Assembly (NCBI RefSeq): GCF_025370935.1
Contig: NC_133483.1
Span: forward strand, 1 to 64,000
Length of the DNA: 64,000 nt
Source of the DNA: Choristoneura fumiferana
Taxonomy: Eukaryota; Arthropoda; Insecta; Lepidoptera; Tortricidae
Reading direction: 5' to 3'
The notes below the pieces were generated by a model. The model was not told the DNA's origin, did no database searches, and saw only the letters and a program-made list of their open reading frames with translations. How positions within the stretch are numbered: position 1 is the first letter of the stretch; every line of letters begins with the position of its first letter. The position numbers and the translations under genes are program-made. Positions 10,812-20,849 of the stretch are shown one piece after another.

Positions 10812-11167
10812 TGGTTCCCACTTGTCGGATGTCGGATGTCGGCATAACATCTATACTAATATTATAAAGAGGCAAAGTTTGTGAGCTTGTGAGGTTGTAA
10901 GGGGTAATCTCTGGATCTACTGAACCGATTTAGATAAAATTCGGTACACAGATAGATTGAGACCCGGGGAAGGACATAGGATAGTTTTTATCCCGCAAAA
11001 TTTCATAGTTCCCGCGGGATAGCGATAAACGAAGACTGGAAGGTGGAGCAGCGGGCAAGCAGCTAGTTTTATTATGAAGTTATTCACACTCGCCCGACAC
11101 GAATTTCTATGGATATGACCGACATCCGACACGAAACGGATCCGACACTCGACAAGTGGGAACGTGC
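10812..11167. mobile_element. Fold-back MITE interrupted by a Helitron-like element
   Basis: The left end ggttcccacttgtcgga and right end cgacaagtgggaacg are inverted copies. The left end starts only a few bases after the stop codon at 10805-10807, so the 3' untranslated region of that gene begins with this element. A Helitron-like piece lies inside. Confidence 0.7.
10850..11067 (+). mobile_element. Lep1-like non-autonomous Helitron
   Basis: Begins TCTATACTAATATTATAAAG and ends in cagCTAGT, with the internal cccgcgggatagcgataaac segment shared by copies at 3487-3692, 23585-23683 and 25796-25880. A 5' TC, a 3' CTAG-type end and no inverted repeats or target duplication fit Helitrons. Family name is from recall. 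Confidence 0.6.
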
Positions 11168-11517
11168 TCTAACGGATCTGCCGTTGTGAAAACGTGTCCG
11201 AATGAACAGGTCAAGTTTAAAAAGAATAACGGGGGAAAATCATCAACTGATCTACGTTAGATCTGGTTTATTTAGATGACAAATTCTGAGAAATTAATTA
11301 TGCCAAGTCCATTATACTTTTTAAACTTTATGCATTTTGATACGTATCCTACCATTATATTTTACATATTTGAAAGGGTGGTCTGACGACGACGATGTTG
11401 CGGGTGGGCTGGGTATGTATCGTTCGGCCATCAACCAAAGCAAGACGTGCCGCGAGCCCGCGACCGACTGACCGACACCGACGGCCGACGGCAGCGCTGC
11501 TTGATGCGGGGACCAGT

Positions 11518-12034
11518 AATGCTCGACCCTGTACTGCTCAGCCATCACTGTACGACCTGATAATACGAACTCATTTTGGATTACAATTATCAAGTCGTAC
11601 AATATGAGGTCGTGCATTATTATTATTAGGGTGTCCAAATTTTTGGTCGGCCTGTTATGCTCGACTTGTTATTGTAAGTCGTTATAATCGGAATCCAATC
11701 GAATCGAATGACCATAGATTTGTGTTAGGTCCAATTGTGACCACAATGCGCGAGCCGAGCGAGCGTAGCGAGCGTGCCGCGGCAGTGGCCGGCGAAGCGC
11801 CAGGACCAAATAAGTTATTTTCTACTAAATTTATTAATATTCGGTGTACACGAAAAACATGATCAATCGTGCGAATCGATTGCTTGCTGTCAAAAGTGTG
11901 CTCAGGTCGTACAAAATCAGGTTGTCCAATAGCACCTTGAACATTATCGGTACAGGGTGATAAAGCTCGACCCGTGTTCCAATCCAAGTGACATGTGATT
12001 GAATTATCAGGTCGTACAAAATCGGTCGAGCATT
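11518..12034. mobile_element. Inverted-repeat element
   Basis: aatgctcgac at the left matches gtcgagcatt at the right as inverted copies. Inside, tgtacgacctgataat and attatcaggtcgtac form a second inverted layer. No transposase frame is visible. The stretch 11170-11517 holds nothing I recognise. Confidence 0.55.
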
Positions 12035-12093
12035 GTCCAGCTCGTACAATAACTACACCCCTTGATGCGTCCCTTGACCAGTCAGAAGCATTA

Positions 12094-12320
12094 GGCTGTG
12101 TTTCTACCAGAGATGTGCGAGGAATGTGGTTTCATGAACCAGTAGGGACGCTTCATTCGTACCTATCCCTGCACAGCACACCTCTGGTGGCAACAGCTGA
12201 GGCTGAGTCTGAGTCGAGCGAGGGGAGGTAAATGATAGAAACGCGCTTTCTATTGGTTCGTGAAAAATACATTCCTCGCAACACATCCCCGTCCCGCACA
12301 TCTCTGGTAGAAACGGAGCC
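12094..12320. mobile_element. MITE with TTA target duplication
   Basis: The ends GGCTGTGTTTCTACCAGAG and the reverse complement of ctctggtagaaacggagcc match at 17 of 19 positions. TTA flanks both sides (12091-12093, 12321-12323). A 3-bp TTA/TAA duplication is typical of PIF/Harbinger elements. Confidence 0.75.
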
Positions 12321-12389
12321 TTATTGTCTAACACACTTGAAAGCAAAGCACAATTATTTTCACCACCTCTCACATGCGATATAAGGCCG

Positions 12390-12551
12390 AGGCCGCACTG
12401 CGGATAAACCGCCGCGGTTTTTTTTTACCGCGTGACTTTGTGAATCAAGTATACTACGCAAGCGGCCGCACTGGCGGCTTTAAGTTTACTTGTATAAAAG
12501 TCACGCGGACGCGGGTAAAAAAACTGCGACGGTTTAGCCGTAGTGCGGTCT
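12390..12551. mobile_element. Fold-back element
   Basis: The left arm (aggccgcactgcggataaac...) and the right arm (...gtttagccgtagtgcggtct) are inverted copies over about 50 bp with a short spacer. No coding potential. Confidence 0.7.
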
Positions 12552-12767
12552 GGGAGACGAGAACAGAAAGAGATAGGTAGTGAACGTAATTGCGAACGTC
12601 AGCGCGTTAGACTATACGGCCTCAGACAAGGCTTCAAATACCGTTAAAAAGTTGGTAACGTTACCGCGGTCAAATAGACTTAACGTTAATTCAAAAGTAT
12701 CTAGTAATGATTACTTCTCATTTTTACATAATAGCGGCGTCCCTGGTCCTGGTCATCATTCTGCTAA

Positions 12768-13597
12768 GAGCGTCTTCAGATTATCCGATCCGATATCGGT
12801 ATCGGACGCCGATCCGATATCGGGGCAACTAAAATGGCTTTGGGCTTAAAACCACTAAATGTCATAATACCTTATTCACTAATACCCCTAACTTTTAAAT
12901 TACCATGGGCCCATAATACCTAAAATGTCGAATTGTCAAATTAAAATGAACGAAATTCATTATGACTCTGACTTAAAATTTCATATTCTCTAAATACCTA
13001 AACATTGAAATGCACATTTATTCAAATACCGAATGACAGAAATGACAAAAATTAAAACAACTCAAACCGAAAACACCATAAACGTAATACGCTATAAATT
13101 TACGCTAGTAATATTAAGTTTATGGAAAACACCCAAAAGGCAAAATACGACGACGATTCAACAAGTTCGAGCTGGACTGCAGGTCGGTTGATCCTGCAAA
13201 TTAACTTACAAATTTAGGTATTTTAACTTTTGGTTGTTTTAAGCATATGTTGTTTTGCCATGAAAGTGATTTTGAAGTTTAGGTATTACTTATGAGACTA
13301 AGGTATTTTGAAATTCAGCCATATTAAGATTCCGGTGCTATAAGATAACAAAATTAGGCATTCTGCAATTTAGGTAAGTATTTTGAGACCAAGAAGTTTT
13401 GAGATCTGGGATATTGATAAATAAACGCCTTAAAAAAGGTAAAATGCAATTTAGAAGTTATAAGCCCAAAGCCTAAAATGTATGAAATATGATCCGATGT
13501 CGCATCGGATAATCTGAATATTTGATACATTTTATTTGCCCCGATATTGATATCGGCGTCCGATGCCTATATCGGATCGGATAATCTGAAAACGCTC
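12768..13597. mobile_element. 830-bp PIF/Harbinger-like MITE with TAA duplication
   Basis: Left end GAGCGTCTTCAGATTATCC against right end (reverse complement) GAGCGTTTTCAGATTATCC: one mismatch in 19. The pairing continues through the gatccgatatcgg-rich subterminal blocks. TAA lies on both sides (12765-12767, 13598-13600). The inside is AT-rich and non-coding. Confidence 0.85.
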
Positions 13598-13859
13598 TAA
13601 ATCGGAACTTTTGTTTATGCTATTAGATCATTTAGATCTACTCAACAACGATATGATAATATGTATGTACACATGTGCTTGTGTTTTTAAGTAACCTTAA
13701 TTGAATAACGTTACCATAATGTTAAGTTATCAAGTAATGTTATAATTTAATACCGGTACTTACTGAGGTATTTTTACGATTTTACCGTTATGGAACGTTA
13801 TTTATAATGTGAATTTGGTAACGTTAACAAGCCCTGGCCGCGGGGTGGCGATGTATTTG

Positions 13860-14200
13860 CCGACAGATGGCACTCAGTGCTAGATAAAAATTTCATTTTT
13901 AATGCAAGCTTTTTTCCTGACTGTACTTTTTGTTAACTGTACTTGTATGATCACCCAAACTACATTTGCATACCAAATTTCAAGTCGATGCCATTAACCG
14001 TTGAAGAGTTTCGTCCTGCGGAGACGATCCTGGCTGGACTACCAGGATGTCACTACCAGATTATTGTATTGTCACGCGATTTACATAAGTATACTAAATT
14101 TCAAGTCAATCCAACCAGTGGAAGTTGGTCGAATTTAACTTGCAGATTTGATTACAGACAGACAGACAACGGGACTGGTGAAACTAAATAAAAGCTTGTA
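13860..14200 (+). repeat. Dispersed repeat related to 46290-46445
   Basis: Shares attgtattgtcacgcgattt, gatttgattacagacagaca, caacgggac and aactaaataaaagcttgta with 46290-46445. A more degraded relative on the other strand may lie at 32335-32470. Non-coding; class unknown. Confidence 0.6.
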
Positions 14201-14591
14201 AAATACGTAGGTATGTTTTTAAATGTTATAAATGTTGTTAAGTTTTGGTTGAGTTGTCTGTTGTTCTTTAGTGATGTGTTGTGTACAAGTATTAGTCCTT
14301 CCCCTTATATTTATCACCCAAAAAGGACAACGTACGTACGAATATTGTGTAATAGCAGCCGCTTTGGTCTAATAAATAATGTTAACTCATACGGCCTCAT
14401 GCCACCGCCGTCATTAGAACCCATACAGACTGCGGGCAGTCGGGCGGCAGATGGGCGGCAGTCACGTTGCGGTCGGCCTGCGGTCTGTCTGCAGGGGCTC
14501 TTAGCGGAACAATTTTGGTTTTTTTAACGGAAAGTGATCAATAAAATTATTTGAAAACCCACCTTGACGTTTGTTTATAGCTTTTAAGTCT

Positions 14592-14775
14592 GCGGCTCCA
14601 CTGAGACGGAGACGAGCGGAGAGGAGAGGAGACGTGTAGAGATCGACCAATCATTAGTTGAATCCACATCTCGTCATCTCGTCTCCACCTCATTATCATC
14701 AGACGTGGAGGGATTGGGCGATTCCTCGTCTCCTCTCCGCTTCGCTCGTTCCGCCTCAGTGGCCTCAGTGGAGGC
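14592..14775. mobile_element. Fold-back MITE, cgtctcctctccgc arms
   Basis: The arms ccactgagacggagacgagc and cgttccgcctcagtgg are inverted, with purine-rich and pyrimidine-rich partners between them. The flanking stretches 14200-14590 and 14776-15314 hold no recognisable gene. Confidence 0.6.
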
Positions 14776-15317
14776 CTAAATGAGGTGCTGCTGCTGATAA
14801 AGTTAGCGTTCACCTGCAAGAACTATTAAATTTGATATTGAATGGGCATGTAGATATGCATTAACTCTATTACATGGCATGCCTTATAATAATAAGGTGC
14901 TTTGGGTTAATTCTGTAAACGGGGTTATTCCATTTATTTAAAATTTCTCCTAAACGTGTTGATGCTTAACCACTGGCAGCACTTAAATGGACGCCCTATT
15001 TACCGCTCCTCGCGCCTCTCCAGATGATGCGAGGCGCTGACATCGGACGGACGTGCAATATATTTTTTTTGGGTCGAGTGCATTTTCGTGCCAAAAAATT
15101 AAAAACCAACCAACACCGCTATCTCTAAAACCTGGTAAGTTACAAGATTGAACTATTAATGTTATGACAAATAATCGTTTTTTGCGAATGACTGTGTCCG
15201 TCTAAAAGGCCTAGCTATAGTTTATTTTTTTTCCCGAATTACCCCTTTAGGGGTTATTCCAGTGAACACTGAACACCAGTTCCAGTGAACACGTTTCTTG
15301 TATGACGACTCCTTAGT

Positions 15318-15475
15318 ATTTGTTGTTGTTGCGGCCACGTAATACATAATCTGTGAAAATTTCAAGTGCCTTGCTATTACGGCTCAAGAGAGAGAGCCCT
15401 GTGACAGACGGACAGACAGACAGCGGAGTCTCAGTAATAGGGTTCCGTTGGCACCCTTTGGGTACGAAACCCTAA
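15318..15475 (+). repeat. Dispersed repeat, gggttccg family
   Basis: Close copy of 18676-18835 and an inverted copy of 641-810. Ends in the hairpin-like gggttccgttggcaccc / gggtacgaaaccct. Confidence 0.7.
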
Positions 15476-15685
15476 AAACCGCTGAATGAAACACGTTTCT
15501 TGTATGACGACCCCCTTTAATTTGTAACTTTATTTTATTTTTAGTATTTGTTGTTACTTAAACTTCAACACCAACCACCGTATGGTACGCGCTGAATTAA
15601 GGTCATCTCAGCCCAAGAATCCGAGACCAATAGTACCTAAGTAAATCCAGAGAATAAAAAACCTATTAACCACCTAGTAGACCAT

Positions 15686-15813
15686 AGTACATTGTGTCTT
15701 AATGGCGGTAAATAAGGAATTACGAATGAGAGTCTATTAGAAGCCCGAAGTCGAAGACTGAGGGCTTTAATGAGTCGATGTTCGTAATTCTAGTACCGCC
15801 CGTGCGACATAGT
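15686..15813. mobile_element. Fold-back MITE abutting the next element
   Basis: Left arm gtacattgtgtcttaatggc with aattacga, and right arm tcgtaattctagtaccgcc with gacatagtac, are inverted copies. A half copy lies at 30841-30895. Its right end coincides with the TA at which the next element inserted. Confidence 0.6.
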
Positions 15814-15814
15814 A

Positions 15815-17660
15815 CAGTCACGTCTAAAAGTATGTATACACAAAAACAAATTAAAAATATGTAGCCACACATTTTCATCATAAATATGTATCTATTACTG
15901 ACACCAAAAAATTGTATTCATTAAACTGTTTCAGTATTATGTAATCACAAGATGCTTCAGAATGTTGCATACTTAAATAAATTCCATTTAAATGTATCCA
16001 CCTCGTAGGCAAAAATAAGTATACATGAATGGGTTCCATATACATATAACCACACCAATTAGGCAAATATTTGTATACGCCATTTGATTCATAAATATGT
16101 ATCCAGACTGCAACAACAAACCTTGTCTGACTGGCATAGAATCGTAAGTTGTATATTTAACTGATTTGACAATTCACGAAAACAGTGCGGACTTGTCACT
16201 GCATACGTCTATCTCACGATTATTCTATGACGCACTTGACAGTCCTTAGATTGAATTGACTTGTAAATATTGAGTATTTCAGTGTTAGGGTCATTCTCAG
16301 AAAGGTGCACTAAGCATTTTTTTTTTGTTTTATTTTAATTATATTGTTAATTGTTAGTGTTTGTTGTTGCAAATTATAGATGCTTCAGTGGATCTGTCCT
16401 CAGTGGATGACCCGAACAATGATCGCTTGCTTAGTCGATATTAATGACCACTCTGGACGTTCCAGTATTTGGTGATCTTGATGGTGTATAGAAAATTAAA
16501 TATATCCATACCAAATTTCATCCAGCTCACTCCAGTCAGTTCATCCCCCATTTTCTCCCCTTAAGGGTTGCTTTTGGAGATAAAAACTAAGTACCCTATG
16601 TTCAGCCCCTTGACAGTCGAAACCAGTCGGTTTCGACGTGATACCGGAACAGACAGAGTTACTTTCAATTCATCACTCCATAGTACAAAACAAAGACGCT
16701 TTTTTTGTCTGTACGCTTAGATCTTTCAAACTACGCAACGGATTTTGATGCGGTTTTCACAAATAAATAGTGTGATTCACGGTGTCTATGTATACCGTAA
16801 CCGTGTTGTGCCGGAACGGGTCACCAGTATACACCGTGGGCCCGAATAACCCGAGGGATTTTAACCATCGATTTTAGAGCCCAATTGGAGTATATAAAGT
16901 AGTATAACATGTAGTCCTATAACAACCCGTTTTTGAGATAATCGTTATTTTAAGAAAATCATAAGTAGAAAAATCTCAAGTGTAATACACCCTAAGTATG
17001 TTACTAAATGTCAACGTTAAAAATGATTACTGATTGTCACGTCAGGTTGGTTCCTCTTACTCACTCTCTTAACTAAAGACTTGTTCACAAGGCCGTGCTA
17101 AGCTTAATTGAATTATTTTGTTCTAAAAAATTATTTTAATTAAAGTACATAATTGAACCTATGTTCATATAACATTTTTACTCGTATTATCGTCAGAAAT
17201 ACCCTGTTAAAATCCCTCGGGTTATTCGGGCCCACGGTGTATAATATTATTTTAATGGAGTATGGATTCGTAGTATGTATGTCCCTGCCCGCATGCAGGT
17301 TACGAAAGAGACAGACATGTAATCTTAACAAAACAGTAATTCTTCAAAACGAATCAAAATATCAAATCGTGTTTACATATTTATGAATCAAACGGCGTAT
17401 ACAAATATTTGCCAAATTGGTGTGGTTATATGTATATGGAACTCATTCATGTATACTTATTTTTGCCTACGAGGTGGATACATTTAAATGGAATTTATTT
17501 AAGTATGCAACTTTCTGAAGCATTTTGTGATTACATAATACTGAAAAAGTATAATGAATACAATTTTTTGGTGTCAGTAATAGATAAATATTTTTGATAC
17601 AATGTATGACTACATATTTATGCAACCTTGTTTTTGTATACATATTTTTAGACGTGACTG
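15815..17660. mobile_element. Large fold-back element with Tc1/mariner-like ends
   Basis: The ends CAGTCACGTCTAAAAGTATG and the reverse complement of the right end agree apart from one base over the first 20, and TA flanks both sides (15813-15814, 17661-17662). The arms are about 270 bp: mirrored 62-codon frames at 15878-16066 and 17409-17597 are simply the two arms. An inner inverted pair lies at 16822-16865 and 17205-17243. No transposase is visible, so it is non-autonomous. Confidence 0.8.
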
Positions 17661-17744
17661 TACAATGTTTTTCATTACATTTGCGAGTAAAATTTTATAT
17701 TTGTAAAAGAAAAAAAATAATTGTTCCTAATATTGGCGATACCT

Positions 17745-17935
17745 TAGACTGTGCTCTTGTCAGCGCCGCCCTCTCCCTGCCCCTCCGTCGGCATTCAGCA
17801 TGCGCCGCAGCGTGCGTGTGCATGTGGTCCACGTAGTAGTCCTGCTGCAGCAGCGCGCGCACGCGCACGCGCACGGGCCACGGGCACGCGGCACGCGGCA
17901 CGCGGCACGCGGCACGGCGCAGCAGTACAAGTACG
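17745..17935 (-). other. GC-rich island, possible orphan exon
   Basis: An abrupt GC-rich block in AT-rich DNA. On the minus strand it reads LLQQDYYVDHMHTHAAAHAE and later ends AAG|GTATCG, a possible donor. The other end is a run of about 10-bp cacgcggcac repeats. Base use resembles the real exons of this window, but no partner exon is found. It may be a captured exon or chance. Confidence 0.3.
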
Positions 17936-18005
17936 CACATTGACTCATGCGACCGACCAAGGGCTTCATGACAACAAAATGTGTACGCGCAATGACGCGC
18001 TATGA

Positions 18006-18590
18006 ATGAAAGATAATATAAATAAAGAAGTTGAAAGAAGAATTGCAAACAGCTGGAAAAAGTATTGGGGTTTAAAGGAAATAATGAAAGACAAAAATCT
18101 ACACATAACAACTAAAACCAAACTATTTAATGCATGCGTCCTGCCGGTATTGGCATATGGTAGCGAAACATGGGCTCTAACAAAGAACATAACAAGTAAA
18201 CTTTCTATATGCCAACGCGCGATGGAAAGAAGCATGAAAGGAATCAAAAAACAGACAAAGTAAGAAACAGCCACATCAGACACGAGACTAAAGTCCAAGA
18301 TATATCGCGGAAAATAAGAAGGCAAAAATGGAAATGGGCAGGTCACATACTGAGAGGGAAAGAAAAATGGAGCAAAATAGTTACGCAATGGTACCCGAGA
18401 AGTGGAAAAAGAAAAAGGGGAAGACCACAAGGAAGGTGGGATGACGATATCAGACAGGTCGCAGGAATATCATGGAATAGAGTGGCTATAGAAAGACGAG
18501 AATGGAGAAGATTGGAGGAGGCCTTTGCCACCTGGCAAACGGACATGCAAAAAATAAGCAAACGAGATATCTATGAATAAAAGAGAAGGA
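18006..18590 (+). pseudogene. RTE-type non-LTR reverse transcriptase, C-terminal fragment
   Basis: Two overlapping frames (18006-18263, 18209-18580) join with one frameshift near an aaaaaacag run. Motifs include VLPVLAYGSETWALTK, CQRAMERSMKGI, KWAGHILR and GRPQGRWDDDIR, the region after the catalytic core of RTE-clade proteins. It is 5'-truncated: the endonuclease and catalytic palm are missing. A polyadenylation-like aataaataataaaataaata tail follows near 18655. Confidence 0.8.
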
Positions 18591-18675
18591 AAGAAGTGAT
18601 GAAATACATTTATACATTCTTGTAATGTTACATGCTGTACGATTAAAGGCTTATAATAAATAATAAAATAAATAA

Positions 18676-18835
18676 TAAATTTGTTGTTGTAGCGGCCACT
18701 GTAATACATAATCTGTGAAAATTTCAAGTGCCTACCTAGGCCTATTACGGCTCAAGAGATAGAGCCCTGTGACAGACGGACAGCAGTCTCAGTAATAGGG
18801 TTCCGTTGGCACCCTTTGGGTACGAAACCCTTATA
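18676..18835 (+). repeat. Dispersed repeat, gggttccg family
   Basis: Near copy of 15318-15475. From 18836 to 19790 I see no gene; a GC-richer patch at 19480-19600 has no open frame I would trust. Confidence 0.7.
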
Positions 18836-19796
18836 AAAAACTAATTACTTTTAAAAGTCGCTGAACTAATGTTGTTCAGCATAAGGAGTATGATCTACGT
18901 TTTAATTATTTGCTCATATTTCAGGCCACACCCGGTATAGGTAGGTACATAAGGCAAACAACAGTTCAACGGATATATTTTTTATTTAAGCCCATAAACA
19001 ACTGATAAACTGTACATTTAGTAAACATGCCATAAACATGTGGTCACCGATACAAACATAACTATTACTTAGTACAAGTAGGTACAGATTTATTGAAAGG
19101 CGCCAAGCTGTTTGTAACAGAACGGTATAGGTAATTATTATACATAACTTCTAATAGAAAACATTAATATTTTAAAAGAAACTTATTGCTATTAAGTATA
19201 ACAAACAGTGTGGTGCGGTACTTAGTATTTGCTTATATCGTTCTAAAGCAAGCCAGTGACTAAGTGTGATTGGCGACTGCAGATCACTGTATTTGCATCT
19301 AATATAAATAATTTAATGTGTGATTTATGTTGTCCAGTAGCTAAAATCTTGTACAATATTTTTTTATTTTGTTACAATATTGTAAATTATCACCAGAGCT
19401 AAATAGTTACGGATTCGTGCCTATTGTACACATCGGTACGTTAAATAGATAGAGCTGCCAATCATGATCAATGACACGTGCCACCTGAGTGCCCGAGTGG
19501 CTGAGTGCGAGTTGTTTGCGCGGCGAATGGCGATGGGCGCCAGCGCCGGTCGGGACTGAATGCTTGAGGTACTGACTGCTGGGAGGCGACAGGCGATGGA
19601 CGATAGATGTTCTACTGTTCCAATATAATTTGTTTGTTACTTGTTACTGTTTATCCGTTAAAACAATAATCTTTCACCATTCATGATGAATTGGTCGTTA
19701 CTGTAATGTCATGTACTTGAATGTTTTATCAATAAATAAATAAATGTGTTGAGCACTGCAAGGGTGCCTGAAAAATGGATTTTTATAAAAATATTA

Positions 19797-19802
19797 TTTA
19801 TT
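19797..19802 (-). terminator. AATAAA polyadenylation signal
   Basis: AATAAA on the minus strand about 140 bp after the last stop of the tail-anchored frame (19940). It could serve that frame and, if they are one transcript, the debranching enzyme gene. Confidence 0.4.
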
Positions 19803-19939
19803 TGTTAAAGTAAATCGACAAAAAGGCACTAGCGGGCGGAGCCGCCTTAAAGTAAAATATGGCACTCGAAATTATTAGGACGACTATAACATAAAATAAA
19901 ATATGCACTCGGAGCCGATGCGGTCTCACGCCGCGCGTC

Positions 19940-20790
19940 TCACGCCAGGCTCAGGAAGTAGAACGCGATGAGCGCCAGCGAGTAGAACAGCGCGCTGCCG
20001 CCCAGCAGCGCCCGCACCGCCGCGCGCTGCCCGGCCCCGCCCGCCCCCGCCGCCGCCCCCGCCCCGCCCCCGGCCAGCGCGCGCAGCAGCGGCACGCGCG
20101 CGCCGTTGTTGTACCGCTCGGTGTTGAGCACCTTGCGCTGCAGCCGCTCGGGCCGCCCTCGGCCGCGGCGCGCGGCTCGGCCAGCTCGCCCGCCGCCTCC
20201 GGGGGGCCCGCGGCCGCCGCGCCGCCCTCGGCCCCGTCCTCCAGCGCGAACGCCGGCCGCGGCGCTGACGACAAGCTCGAGCGCGAGCGCAGCGACAGCG
20301 ACCGCCGCAGCCGCGCCAACGCGCCGCCCGCCGCCGCCGTGCCGCGCCCCGTCACGGGGAGCGGGGGCGGAGGCGGCACGCCGCGCCGCGACTGGCGGTA
20401 GTCGAGCGGGAGCGCGCGCGCCGGGTACTGGTCGGCGGCGGCGTCGGGCAGCGCGGCGGGCAGGTCGCGGCGCGCGCGGGTCTGCGGCCGCAGGCGGGCG
20501 GGCGCGCGCGGCGGCGGGGGCGGCGCGCCCAGCAGCAGGCCGGCGCGCGGGCGGCGCGGCGAGGGCGCGCGCGGCATGCGGTGCGCCGCGCACGCGTCGC
20601 GCCGCAGCGGCAGCCCGTACCGGAAGTAGCGGTCGCTGTACACGACGGTGGCGAGCGCGCCGCCCCCCGCCGCCAGCTCGTTGTAGACGGCGGCGGCGGG
20701 GGGGCGACGCGCGCCGCGCAGCAGCCGGCGCACTGCGCGCAAGCGGCGCGGCGCCGCCGGCTCGTAGGGCACGCTGTAGATGCGCTCTTG
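19940..20790 (-). CDS. Coding-like region with a C-terminal hydrophobic tail
   Basis: An open frame begins inside the debranching enzyme gene and stays open past its stop. After about 20790 it reads ERIYSVPYEP, then VVYSDRYFRYGLPLRRD, then Pro/Arg/Ala-rich sequence. One frame change near 20155 (G/C run) leads to LQRKVLNTERYNNGARVPLL and a last segment SALFYSLALIAFYFLSLA before the stop at 19940. The end looks like a tail anchor or a single C-terminal membrane helix. No start or clear acceptor is seen; the nearest is AG at about 20787. It could be a separate gene's last exon, an alternative last exon, or a C-terminal extension of the enzyme. Protein family not recognised. Confidence 0.4.
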
Positions 20791-20849
20791 CCGCGGGCCG
20801 GGGGGGGGGCGGGGGCGGGGGCGGCGTGGCGCAGGCGGCGCGGGCGGCG

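Noticed and set aside
15878..17597. Two near-identical small proteins (15878-16066, 17409-17597)
   Set aside because: They are the mirrored arms of the fold-back element, not genes.
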